In this document: one piece after another, positions 22,501 to 33,524 of the stretch
Position numbering within the stretch: the first letter of the stretch is position 1
How the letters are laid out: the number at the start of each line of letters is the position of its first letter
DNA from: Tupaia tana
Taxonomy: Eukaryota; Chordata; Mammalia; Scandentia; Tupaiidae
DNA: 64,000 bases
Reading direction: 5' to 3'
Assembly: GCA_026018925.1 (NCBI GenBank)
Contig: JAKSZU010000027.1
Span: forward strand, 496,001 to 560,000
Made by a program: the position numbers and the translations under genes
The notes under the pieces: generated by a model
Told to the model about the DNA's origin: nothing
Seen by the model: the letters and a program-made list of their open reading frames with translations, nothing else
The model's database searches: none

Positions 22501-25500
22501 TCCGCCTAGGGTTAGGGTTAGGTCTACGGTTTGAGTAAGGCTTCAGGTTAGGTTAGGTTTGAACTTAGTTTGAGGGAGTAAGTTTAGGGTTACTGTTAGT
22601 TTTCTGTTCAGTGTTACGGTTGGAGTTAGCGTGAGGGTCAGGTTAGGGTTGGGGTTGAGCTTAAGGTGTCCGCCAAGGGTTAGCGTTAGGTGTATGGTTT
22701 GATTTAGGCTTCAGGTTAGGTTAGGTTTGAACTTAGTTTGAGGGAGTAAGTTTAGGGCTACTGTTAGTTTTCGGTTCAGTGTTACGGTTGGATTTAGCAT
22801 GAGGGTCAGGTTAGGGTTGGGGTTGAGCTTAAGGTGTCCGCCTAGGGTTGGGGTTAGGTGTATGGTTTGATTTAGGCTTCAGGTTAGGTTAGTTTTGAAC
22901 TTAGTTTGAGGGAGTAAGTTTAGGGCTACTGTTAGTTTTCGGGTAACTGTTATGGTTGGAGTTAGCGTCAGGGCCATTTTAGGATTGGGGTTAAGCTTAA
23001 GGTGTCCGCCAAGGGTTAGGGTTAGGTCTATGGTTTGAGTTAGGCTTCAGGTTAGGTTAGGTTTGAACTTAGTTTGAGGGAGTAAGTTTAGGGCTACTGT
23101 TTGTTTTCGGTTCAGTGTTTCGGTTGGAGTTAGCGTGAGGGTCAGGTTAGGGTAGGGGTTGAGCTTAAGGTGTCCGCCTAGGGTTAGGGTTAGGTGTATG
23201 GTTTGATTTAGGCTTCAGGTTAGGTTAGTTTTGAAGTTAGTTTGAGGGAGTAAGTTTAGGGCTACTGTTAGTTTTCGGTTAACTGTTACAGTTGGAGTAA
23301 GCGTGAGGGTCAGGTTAGGGTAGGGGTTGAGCTTAAGGTGTCCGCCTAGGGTTAGGGTTAGGTGTATGATTTGATTAAGGCTTCAGTTTAGGTTAGGTTT
23401 GAACTTTGTTTGAGGGAGTAAGTTTAGGGCTACTGTTAGTTTTCGGTTCAGTGTTACAGTTGGAGATAGCGTCAGGGTCAGGTTAGGGTTGGGGTTGAGC
23501 TTCAGGTGTCCTCCTAGGGTTAGGGTTAGGTCTATGGTTTGAGTTAGGCTTCAGGTTAGGTTAGGTTTGAACTTAGTTTGAGGGAGTAAGTTTAGGGCTA
23601 CTGTTAGTTTTCGGTTTAGTGTTACAGTTGGATTTAGCGTGAGGGTCAGGTTAGGGTTGGGGTTGAGCTTAAGGTGTCCGCCTAGGATTAGGGTTAGGTG
23701 TATGGTTTGATTTAGGCTTCAGGTTAGGTTAGGTTTGAACTTAGTTTGAGGGAGTAAGTTTAGGGCTACTGTTAGTTTTCGGGTAACTGTTATGGTTGGA
23801 GTTAGCGTCAGGGCCATTTTAGGATTGGGCTTGAGCGTAAGGTGTCCGCCAAGGGTTAGGGTTAGGTCTATGGTTTGAGTTTGGCTTCAGGTTAGGTTAG
23901 GTTTGAACTTAGTTTGAGTGAGTAAGTTTAGGGTTACTGTTAGTTTTCGGTTCAGTGTTCCGGTTGGAGATAGCGTCAGGGTCAGGTTAGGGTTGGGGTT
24001 GAGCTTCAGGTGTCCGCCTAGGGTTAGGGTTAGGTCTATGGTTTGAGTTAGGCTTCAGGTTAGGATAGGTTTGAAATTAGTTTGAGGGAGTAAGTTTAGG
24101 GCTAATGTTAGTTTTCGGTTCAGTGTTATGGTTGGAGTTAGCGTGAGGGTCAGGTTAGGGTTGGGGTTGAGGTTAAGGTGTCCTCCTAGGGTTAGGGTTA
24201 GGTGTATGGTTTGATTTAGGCTTCAGGATAGGTTAGGTTTGAGCTTAGTTTGAGGGAGTAAGATTAGGGCGACTGTTAGTTTTCTGGTAACTGTTATGGT
24301 TGGAGTTAGTGTCAGGGCCAGGTTATGGTTGGGGTTGAGCTTAAGGTTTCCGCCTAAAGTTAGGGTTAGGTCTATGGTTTGAGTTAGGCTTCAGGTTAGG
24401 TTATGTTTGAAGTTAGTTTGAGGGAGTAAGTTTAGGGCTACTGTTAGTTTTCGGTTCAGTGTTACGGTTGGAGATAGCGTCAGGGTTAGGTTAGGGTTGG
24501 GGTTGAGCTTCAGGTGTCCGCCTAGGGTTAGGGTTAGGTCTATGGTTTGAGTTAGGCTTCAGGTTAGGTTAGGTTTGAAGTTAGTTTGAGGGAGTAAGTT
24601 TAGGGCTACTTTTAGTTTTCGGTTCAGTGTTACGGTTGGAGATAGCGTCAGGGTTAGGTTACGGTTGGGGTTGAGCTTCAGGTGTCCGCCTAGGGTTAGG
24701 GTTAGGTCTATGGTTTGAGTTAGGCTTCAGGTTAGGTTAGGTTTGAACTTAGTTTGAGGGAGTAAGTACAGGGCTACTGTTAGTTTTCGGTTCAGTGTTA
24801 CGGTTGGAGTTAGCGTGAGGGTCAGGTTAGGGTTGGGCTTGAGCTTAAGGTGTCCGCCTAGGGTGAGGGTTAGGTGTATGGTTTGATTTAGGCTTCAGGT
24901 TAGGTTAGGTTTGAACTTAGTTTGAGGGAGTAAGTTTAGGGCTACTGTTAGTTTTCGGGTAACTGTTATGGTTGGAGTTAGCGTCAGGGCCATTTTAGGA
25001 TTGGGGTTAAGCTTAAGGTGTCCGCCAAGGGTTAGGGTTAGGTCTATGGTTTGAGTTAGGCTTCAGGTTAGGTTAGGTTTGAACTTAGTTTGAGGGAGTA
25101 AGTTTAGGGCTACTGTTAGTTTTCGGTTCAGTGTTACGTTTGGAGATAGCGTCAGGGTCAGGTTAGGGTTTGGGTTGAGCTTCAGGTGTCCGCCTAGGGT
25201 TAGGGTTAGGTGTATGGTTTGATTTAGGCTTCAGGTTAGGTTAGGTTTGAACTTAGTTTGAGGGAGTAAGTTTAGGGCTACTGTTTGTTTTCGGTTCAGT
25301 GTTTCGGTTGGAGTTAGCGTGAGGGTCAGGTTAGGGTAGGCGTTGAGCTTAAGGTGTCCGCCTAGGGTTTGGGTTAGGTGTATGGTTTGATTTAGGCTTC
25401 AGGTTAGGTTAGGTTTGAAGTTAGTTTGAGGGAGTAAGTTTAGGGCTACTGTTAGTTTTCGTTTAACTGTTACATTTGGAGTAAGCGTGAGGGTCAGGTT

Positions 25501-26600
25501 AGGGTAGGGGTTGAGCTTAAGGTGTCCGCCTAGGGTTAGGGTTAGGTGTATGATTTGATTAAGGCTTCAGTTTAGGTTAGGTTTGAACTTAGTTTGAGGG
25601 AGTAAGTTTAGGGCTACTGTTAGTTTTCGGTTCAGTGTTACGGTTGGAGATAGTGTCAGGGTCAGGTTAGGGTTGGGGTTGAGCTTCAGGTGTCCTCCTA
25701 GGGTTAGGGTTAGGTCTATGGTTTGAGTTAGGCTTCAGGTTACGTTAGGTTTGAACTTAGTTTGAGGGAGTAAGTTTAGGGCTACTGTTAGTTTTCGGTT
25801 TAGTGTTACAGTTGGATTTAGTGTGAGGGTCAGGTTAGGGTTGGGGTTGAGCTTAAGGTGTCCGCCCAGGATTAGGGTTAGGTGTATGGTTTGATTTAGG
25901 CTTCCGGTTAGGTTAGGTTTGAACTTAGTTTGAGGGAGTAAGTTTAGGGCTACTGTTAGTTTTCGGGTAACTGTTATGGTTGGACTTAGCGTCAGGGGAT
26001 TTTAGGGTTGGGGTTGAGCTTAAGGTGTCCGCCAAGGGTTAGGGTTAGGTCTATGGTTTGAGTTAGGCTTCAGGTTAGGTTAGGTATGAACTTAGTTTGA
26101 GGGAGTAAGATTAGGGCTACTGTTAGTTTTCGGTTCCGTGTTACGGTTGGAGTTAGCGTGAGGGTCAGGTTAGGGTTGGGGTTGAGCTAAAGGTGTCCGC
26201 CTATGGTTAGTTTAGGTCTATGGTTTCATTTAGGCTTCAGGTTAGGTTAGGATTGAACTTAGTTTGAGGGAATAAGTTTAGGGCTACTGTTAGTTTTCGG
26301 TTCAGTGTTACCGTTGGAGATAGCGTCAGGGTAAGGTTAGGGTTGGGGTTGAGCTTAAGGTGTACGCCTAGGGTTAGGTTTAGGTCTATGGTTTGAGTTA
26401 GGCTTCAGGTTAGGTTAGGTTTGAACTTAGTTTGAGGGAGTAAGTTTAGGGCTAGTGTTAGTTTTCGGTTCTGTGTTACGGTTGGAGTTAGCGTCAGGGT
26501 CAGGTTAGGGTTGGGGTTGAGCTTCAGGTGTCCGCCTAGGGTTAGGGTTAGGTCTATGGTTTGAGTTAGTCTTCAGGTTAGGTTAGGTTTGAACTTAGTT
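22500..26600 (+). repeat. Mixed units with 13-unit duplication
   Basis: Satellite only. About 23080-23810 recurs at about 25264-25990 at an offset of 2184 (exactly 13 units). Shared markers in order are CTGTTTGTTTTCGG (23101/25285), GTTTGAAG or TTTTGAAG, GGAGTAAGCG, GCTTCAGTTTAGG (23386/25567), GTGTCCTCC (23511/25692), TCGGTTTAGTGTTACAG (23611/25797) and CAGGATTAGGG or TAGGATTAGGG. Between them, 24128-24888 is the distant relative of 8170-8930. The CCATTTTAGGATTGGG unit type is common here (near 22975, 23815, 24990). Confidence 0.78.
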
Positions 26601-29600
26601 TGAGGGAGTAAGTTTAGGGCTCCTGTTTGTTTTCGGTTCAGTGTTTCGGTTGGAGTTAGCGTGAGGGTCAGGTTACGGTAGGGGTTGAGCTTAAGGTGTC
26701 CGCTTAGGGTTAGGGTTAGGTGTATGGTTTGATTTAGGTTTCAGGTTAGGTTAGGTTTGAACTTAGTTTGAGGGAGTAAGTTTAGGGCTACTGTTAGTTT
26801 TCGGTTAACTGTTACGGTTGGAGTTAGCGTCAGGTCCAGGTTAGGGTTGGCGTTGAGCTAATGGTGTCTGCCTAGGGTTAGGTTTAGGTGTATGGTTTGA
26901 TTTAGGCTTCAGGTTAGGTTAGGTTTGAAGTTAGTTTGAGGGAGTAAGTTTAGGGCTAGTGTTAGTTTTCGGTTAACTGTTACAGTTGGAGTAAGCGTGA
27001 GGGTCACGTTAGGGTAGGGGTTGAGCTTAAGGTGTCCGCCTAGGGTTAGGGTTAGGTGTATGATTTGATTAAGGCTTCAGGTTAGGTTAGGTTTGAACTT
27101 AGTTTGAGGGAGTAAGTTAAGGGCTACTGTTAGTTTTCGGGTAACTGTTACAGTTGGAGTTAGCGTCAGGGCCAGGTTAGGGTTGGGGTTGAGCTTAAGG
27201 TGTCCGCCTAGGGTTAGGGTTTGGTCTATGGTTTGAGTTAGGCTTCAGGTTAGGTTAGGTTTGAAGTTAGTTTGAGGGAGTAAGTTTAGGGCTACTGTTA
27301 GTTTTCGGTTCAGTGTTACGGTTGGAGTTAGCGTGAGGGTCAGGTTAGGGTTGGGGTTGAGCTTCAGGTGTCCGCCTAGGGTTAGAGTTAGGTGTATGGT
27401 TTGATTTAGGCTTCAGGTTATGTTAGGTTTGAACTTAGTTTGAGGGAGTAAGTTTAGGGCTATTGTTAGTTTTCGGGTAACTGTTATGGTTGGAGTTAGC
27501 GTCAGGGCCAGGTTAGGGTTGGGGTTGAGCTTCAGGTGTCCGCCTAGGGTTAGGGTTAGGTCTATGGTTTGTGTTAGGCTTCAGGTTAGGTTAGGTTTGA
27601 ACTTAGTTTGAGGGAGTAAGTTTAGGGCTACTGTTAGTTTTCGGTTCAGTGTTACGGTTATAGATATCGTCAGGGTCAGGTTAGGGTTGGGGTTGAGCTT
27701 CAGGTGTCCGCCTACGGTTAGGGTTAGGTCTATGGTTTGAGTTAGGCTTCAGGTTAGGTTAGGTTTGAACTTAGTTTGAGGGAGTAAGTTTAGGGTTACT
27801 GTTAGTTTTCGGTTCAGTGTTACGGTTGGAGTTAGCGTGAGGGTCAGGTTAGTGTTGGGGTTGAGCTTAAGGTGTCCGCCTAGGGTTAGGGTTAGGTCTA
27901 TGGTTTGAGTTAAGCTTCAGGTTAGGTTAGGTTTAAACTTAGTATGAGGGAGTAAGTTTAGGGCTACTGTTAGTTTTCGGTTCAGTGTTACGGATGGAGA
28001 TAGCGTCAGGGTCAGGTTAGGGTTGGGGTTGAGCTTCAGGTGTCTGCCTAGGGTTAGGGTTAGGTCTATGGTTTGAGTTAGGCTTCAGGTTAGGTTAGGT
28101 TTGAACTTAGTTTGAGGGAGTAAGTTTAGGGCTACTGTTAGTTTTCGGTTCAGTGTTATGGTTGGATTTGGCGTGAGGGTCAGGTTAGTGTTGGGGTTGA
28201 GCTTAAGGTGTCCGCCTAGGGTTAGGGTTAGGTGTATGATTTGAGTTAGGCTTCAGGTTAGGTTTTGTTTGAACTTAGTTTGAGGGAGTAAGTTTAGGGT
28301 TACTGTTAGTTTTCGGTTCAGTGTTACGGTTGGAGTTAGCGTGAGGGTCAGGTTAGGGTTGGGGTTGAGCTTAAGGTGTCCGCCTAGGGTAAGGGTTAGG
28401 TGTATGGTTTGATTTAGGCTTCAGGTTAGGTTAGGTTTGAACTTAGTTTGAGGGAGTAAGTTTAGGGCTACTGTTAGTTTTCGGTTCAGTGTTACGGTTG
28501 GAGATAGCGTGAGGGTCAGGTTAGGGTTGGGGTTGAGCTTCAGGTGTCCGCCTAGGGTCAGGGTTAGGTCTATGGTTTGAGTTAGGCTTCAGGTTAGGTT
28601 AGGTTTGAACTTAGTTTGAGGGAGTAAGTTTAGGGCTACTGTTAGTTTTTGGTTCAGTGTTACGGTTGGAGATAGCGTCAGGGTCAGGTTAGGGTTGGGG
28701 TTGAGCTTCAGGTGTCCGCCTAGGGTGAGGGTTAGGTCTATGGTTTGAGTTAGGCTTCAGGTTAGGTTAGGTTTGAAATTAGTTTGAGGGAGTAAGTTTA
28801 GGGCTAATGTTAGTTTTCGGTTCAGCGTTACGGTTGGAGTTAGCGTGAGGGTCATGTTAAGGTTGGGGTTGAGCTTAAGGTGTCCGCCTAGGGTTAGGGT
28901 TAGGTGTATGGTTTGATTTAGTCTTCAGGTTAGGTTAGTTTTGAACTTAGTTTGAGGGAGTAAGTTTAGGGCGACTGTTAGTTTTCGGGTAACTGTTATG
29001 GTTGGAGTTAGCGTCAGGGCCAGGTTAGGTTTGGGGTTGAGCTTCAGGTGTCCGCCTAGGGTTAGGGTTAGGTCTATGGTTTGAGTTAGGCTTCAGGTTA
29101 GGTTAGGTTTGAACTTAGTTTGAGGGAGTAAGTTTAGGGCTACTGTTAGTTTTCGGTTCAGTGTTACGGTTGGAGATAGCGTCCAGGTTAGGGTCGGGTT
29201 GGGGTTGAGCTTCAGGTGTCCGCCTAGGGTTAGGGTTAGGTCTATGGTTTGAGTTAGGCTTCAGGTTAGATTAGGTTTGAACTTAGTTTGAGGGAGTAAG
29301 TTTAGGGCTACTGTTTGTTTTCGGTTCAGTGTTTCGGTTGGAGTTAGTGTGAGGGTCAGGTTAGGGTAGGGGTTGAGCTTCAGGTTTCCGCCTAGGGTTA
29401 GGGTTAGGTGTGTGGTTTGATTTATGCTTCAGGTTAGGTTAGGTTTGAACTTAGTTTGAGGGAGTAAGTTTAGGGCTACTGGTAGTTTTGGGGTAACTGT
29501 TACGGTTGGAGTTAGCGTCAGGTCCAGGTTAGGGTTGGCGTTGAGCTAATGGTGTCCGCCTAGGGTTAGGGTTAGGTGTATGGTTTTATTTAGGCTTCAG

Positions 29601-29888
29601 GTAAGGTTAGGTTTGATGTTAGTTTGAGGGAGTAAGTTTAGGGCTACTGTTAGTTTTCGGTTAACTGTTAGAGTTGGAGTAAGCGTGAGGGTCAGGTTGG
29701 GTAGGGGTTGAGCTTAAGGTGTCCGCCTAGGGTTAGGGTTAGGTGTATGATTTGATTAAGGCTTCAGGTTAGGTTAGGTTTGAACTTAGTTTGAGGGAGT
29801 AAGTTTAGGGCTACTGTTAGTTTTCGGGTAACTGTTATGGTTGGAGTTAGCGTCAGGGCAATTTTAGAATTGGGGTTGAGCTTAAGGT
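26600..29888 (+). repeat. 16-unit duplication (2688-bp offset)
   Basis: About 26600-27160 recurs at about 29288-29850, offset 2688 (exactly 16 units), marked by CTGTTTGTTTTCGG (26627/29315 by its TTG), TCAGGTCCAGG, TTGGCGTTGAGCTAATGG and TATGATTTGATTAAGG (27060/29746). The TTGAGCTAATGG unit, a rare variant of GAGCTTAAGG, also occurs near 34746, 36090, 39452 and 42308. No gene or non-satellite sequence was seen. Confidence 0.75.
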
Positions 29889-32410
29889 GTCCGCCAAGGG
29901 TTGGGGTTAGGTCTATGGTTTGAGTTAGGCTTCAGGTTAGGTTAGGTTTGAACTTAGTTTGAGGGAGTAAGTTTAGGGCTACTGTTAGTTTTCGGTTCAG
30001 TGTTACGGTTGGACATAGCGTCAGGGTCAGGTTAGGGTTGGGGTTGAGCTTCAGGTGTCCGCCTAGGGTTAGGGTTAGGTCTATGGTTTGAGTTAAGCTT
30101 CAGGTTAAGTTAGGTTTGAACTTAGTTTGAGGGAGTAAGTTTAGGGCTACTGTTAGTTTTCGGTTCAGTGTTACGGTTGGAGTTAGCGTGAGGGTCAGGT
30201 TAGTGTTGGGGTTGAGCTTCAGGTGTCCGCCTAGGGTTAGGGTTAGGTCTATGGTTTGAGTTAGGCTTCCGGTTAGGTTAGGTTTGAAATTAGTTTGAGG
30301 GATTAAGTTTAGAGCTAATGTTAATTTTCGGTTCAGTGTTACGGTTGGAGTTAGCGTGAGGGTCAGGTTAGGGTTGGGGTTGAGCTTAAGGTGTCCGCAT
30401 AGGGTTAAGGTTAGGTGTATGGTTTGATTTAGGCTTCAGGTTAAGTTAGGTTTGAGCTTAGTTTGAGGGAGTAACTTTAGGGCGACTGTTAGTTTTCTGG
30501 TAACTGTTATGGTTGGAGTTAGCGTCAGTGCCAGGTTAGGGTTGGGGTTGAGCTTAAGGTGTCCGCCTAGGGTTAGGGTTAGGTCTATGGTTTGAGTTAG
30601 GCTTCAGGTTAGGTTAGGTTTGAACTTAGTTTGAGGGAGTAAGTTTAGGGCTACTGTTAGTTTTCGGTTCAGTGTTACGGTTGGAGATAGCGTGAGGGTC
30701 AGGTTAGGGTTGGGGTTGAGCTTCAGGTGTCGGCCTAGGGTCAGGGTTAGGTGTATGGTTTGATTTAGGCTTCAGGTTAGGTTAGGTTTGAACTTAGTTT
30801 GAGGGAGTAAGTTTAGGGCTACTGTTAGTTTTCGGTTCAGTGTTACGGTTGGAGATAGCGTCAGGGTCAGGTTAGGGTTGGGGTTGAGCTTCAGGTGTCC
30901 GCCTAGGGTGAGGGTTAGGTCTATGGTTTGAGTTAGGCTTCAGGTTAGGTTAGGTTTGAAATTAGTTTGAGGGAGTAAGTTTAGGGCTAATGTTAGTTTT
31001 CGGTTCAGCGTTACGGTTGGAGTTAGCGTGAGGGTCATGTTAGGGTTGGGGTTGAGCTTAAGGTGTCCGCCTAGGGTTAGGGTTAGGTGTATGGTTTGAT
31101 TTAGGCTTCAGGTTAGGTTTTGTTTGAACTTAGTTTGAGGGAGTAAGTTTAGGGTTACTGTTAGTTTTCGGTTCAGTGTTACGGTTGGAGTTATCGTGAG
31201 GGTCAGGTTAGGGTTGGGGTTGAGCTTAAGGTGTCCGCCTAGGGTAAGGGTTAGGTGTATGGTTTGATTTAGGCTTCAGGTTAGGTTAGGTTTGAACTTA
31301 GTTTGAGGGAGTAAGTTTAGGGCTACTGTTAGTTTTCGGTTCAGTGTTACGTTAGGAGATAGCGTGAGGGTCAGGTTAGGGTTGGGGTTGAGCTTCAGGT
31401 GTCCGCCTAGGGTTAGGGTTAGGTCTATGGTTTGAGTTAGGCTTCAGGTTAGGTTAGGTTTGAACTTAGTTTGAGGGAGTAAGTTCAGGGCTACTGTTAG
31501 TTTTCGGTTCAGTGTTACGGTTGGAGATAGCGTCAGGGTCAGGTTAGGGTTGGGGTTGAGCTTCAGGTGTCCGCCTAGGGTGAGGGTTAGGTCTATGGTT
31601 TGAGTTAGGCTTCAGGTTAGGTTAGGTTTGAAATTCTTTGAGGGAGTAAGTTTAGGGCTAATGTTAGTTTTCGGTTCAGCGTTACGGTTGGAGTTAGCGT
31701 GAGGGTCATGTTAGGGTTGGGGTTGAGTTTAAGGTGTCCGCCTAGGGTTAGGGTTAGGTGTATGATTTGATTAAGGCTTCAGGTTAGGTTAGGTTTGAAC
31801 TTAGTTTGAGGGAGTAAGTTTAGGGCTACTGTTAGTTTTCGGGTAACTGTTATGGTTGGAGTTAGCGTCAGGGCAATTTTAGAATTGGGGTTGAGCTTAA
31901 GGTGTCCGCCAAGGGTTGGGGTTAGGTCTATGGTTTGAGTTAGGCTTCAGGTTAGGTTAGGTTTGAACTTAGTTTGAGGGAGTAAGTTTAGGGCTACTGT
32001 TAGTTTTCGGTTTAGTGTTACTGTTGGACATAGCGTCAGGGTCAGGTTAGGGTTGGGGTTGAGCTTCAGGTGTCCGCCTAGGGTTAGGGTTAGGTCTATG
32101 GTTTGAGTTAGGCTTCAGGTTAGGTTAGGTTTCAACTTAGTTTGAGGGAGTAAGTTTAGGGCTACTGTTAGTTTTCGGTTCAGTGTTACGGTTGGAGATA
32201 GCGTCAGGGTCAGGTTAGGGTTGGGGTTGAGCTTCAGGTGTCCGTCTAGGGTTAGGGTTAGGTCTATGGTTTGAGTTAGGCTTCAGGTTAGGTTAGGTTT
32301 GAACTTAGTTTGAGGGAGTAAGTTTAGGGCTACTGTTAGTTTTCGGGTAACTGTTATGGTTGGAGTTAGCGTCAGGGCAATTTTAGAATTGGGGTTGAGC
32401 TTAAGGTGTC
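28241..32410 (+). repeat. Overlapping 3-, 4-, 12-, 13- and 17-unit duplications
   Basis: Several rare variants show nested copying. GGTTCAGCGTTACGG has its CGTTA at 28826, 31009 and 31680, giving offsets 2183 (13 units minus 1) and 671 (four units minus 1). The CTAGGGTAAGGG unit is at 28391 and 31246, offset 2855 (17 units minus 1). GGGCAATTTTAGAATTGG has AATTTT at 29860, 31875 and 32379, giving offsets 2015 (12 units minus 1) and 504 (three units). Different offsets for interleaved markers mean at least three separate exchange events were laid over each other here. Confidence 0.75.
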
Positions 32411-33524
32411 CGCCAAGGGTTGGGGTTAGGTCTATGGTTTGAGTTAGGCTTCAGGTTAGGTTAGGTTTGAACTTAGTTTGAGGGAGTAAGTTTAGGGCGA
32501 CTGTTAGTTTTCGGGTAACTGTTATGGTTGGAGTTAGCGTCAGGGCCATGTTAGGGTTGGGGTTGAGCTTAAGGTGTGCGCCTAGGGTTATGGTTAGGTC
32601 TATGGTTTGAGTTAGGCTTCAGGTTAGGTTAGGTTTGAACTTAGTTTGAGGGAGTAAGTTTAGGGCTACTGTTAGTTTTCGGTTCAGTGTTACGGTTTGA
32701 GATAGCGTCAGGGTCAGGTTAGGGTTGGGGTTGAGCTTCAGGTGTCCGTCTAGGGTTAGGGTTAGGTCTATGGTTTGAGTTAGGCTTCAGGTTAGGTTAG
32801 GTTTGAACTTAGTTTGAGGGAGTAAGTTTAGGGCTACTGTTAGTTTTCGGTTCAGTGTTATGGTTGGATTTAGCGTGAGGGTCAGGTTAGTGTTGGGGTT
32901 GAGCTTAAGGTGTCCGCCTAGGGTTAGGGTTAGGTGTATGGTTTGATTTAGGCTTCAGGTTAGGTTAGGTTTGAACTTAGTTTGAGGGAGTAAGTTTAGG
33001 CCTACTGTTACTTTTCGGGTAACTGTTATGGTTGGAGTCAGCGTCAGGGCCATTTTTTGTTTGGGGTTGAGCTTAAGGTGTCCGCCAAGTGTTAGGTTAG
33101 GTCTATGGTTTGATTTAGGCTTCAGGTTAGTTTAGGTTTGAACTTAGTTTGAGGGAGTAAGTTTAGGGCTACCGTTAGTTTTCGGTTCAGTGTTACGGTT
33201 GGAGATAGCGTCAGTGCCAGGTTAGGGTTGGGGTTGAGCTTAAGGTGTCCGCCTAGGGTTAGGGTTAGGTCTATGGTTTGAGTTAGGCTTCAGGTTAGGT
33301 TAGGTTTGAACTTAGTTTGAGGGAGTAAGTTTAGGGATACTGTTAGTTTTCGGTTCAGTGTTACGGTTGGAGTTAGCGTGTGGGTCAGGTTAGGGTTTTT
33401 GTTGAGCTTAAGGTGTCCGCCTAGGGTTAGGGTTAGGTGTATGGTTTGATTTAGGCTTCAGGTTAGGTTAGGTTTGAACTTAGTTTGAGGGAGTAAGTTT
33501 AGGGCTACTGTTAGTTTTCGGGTA

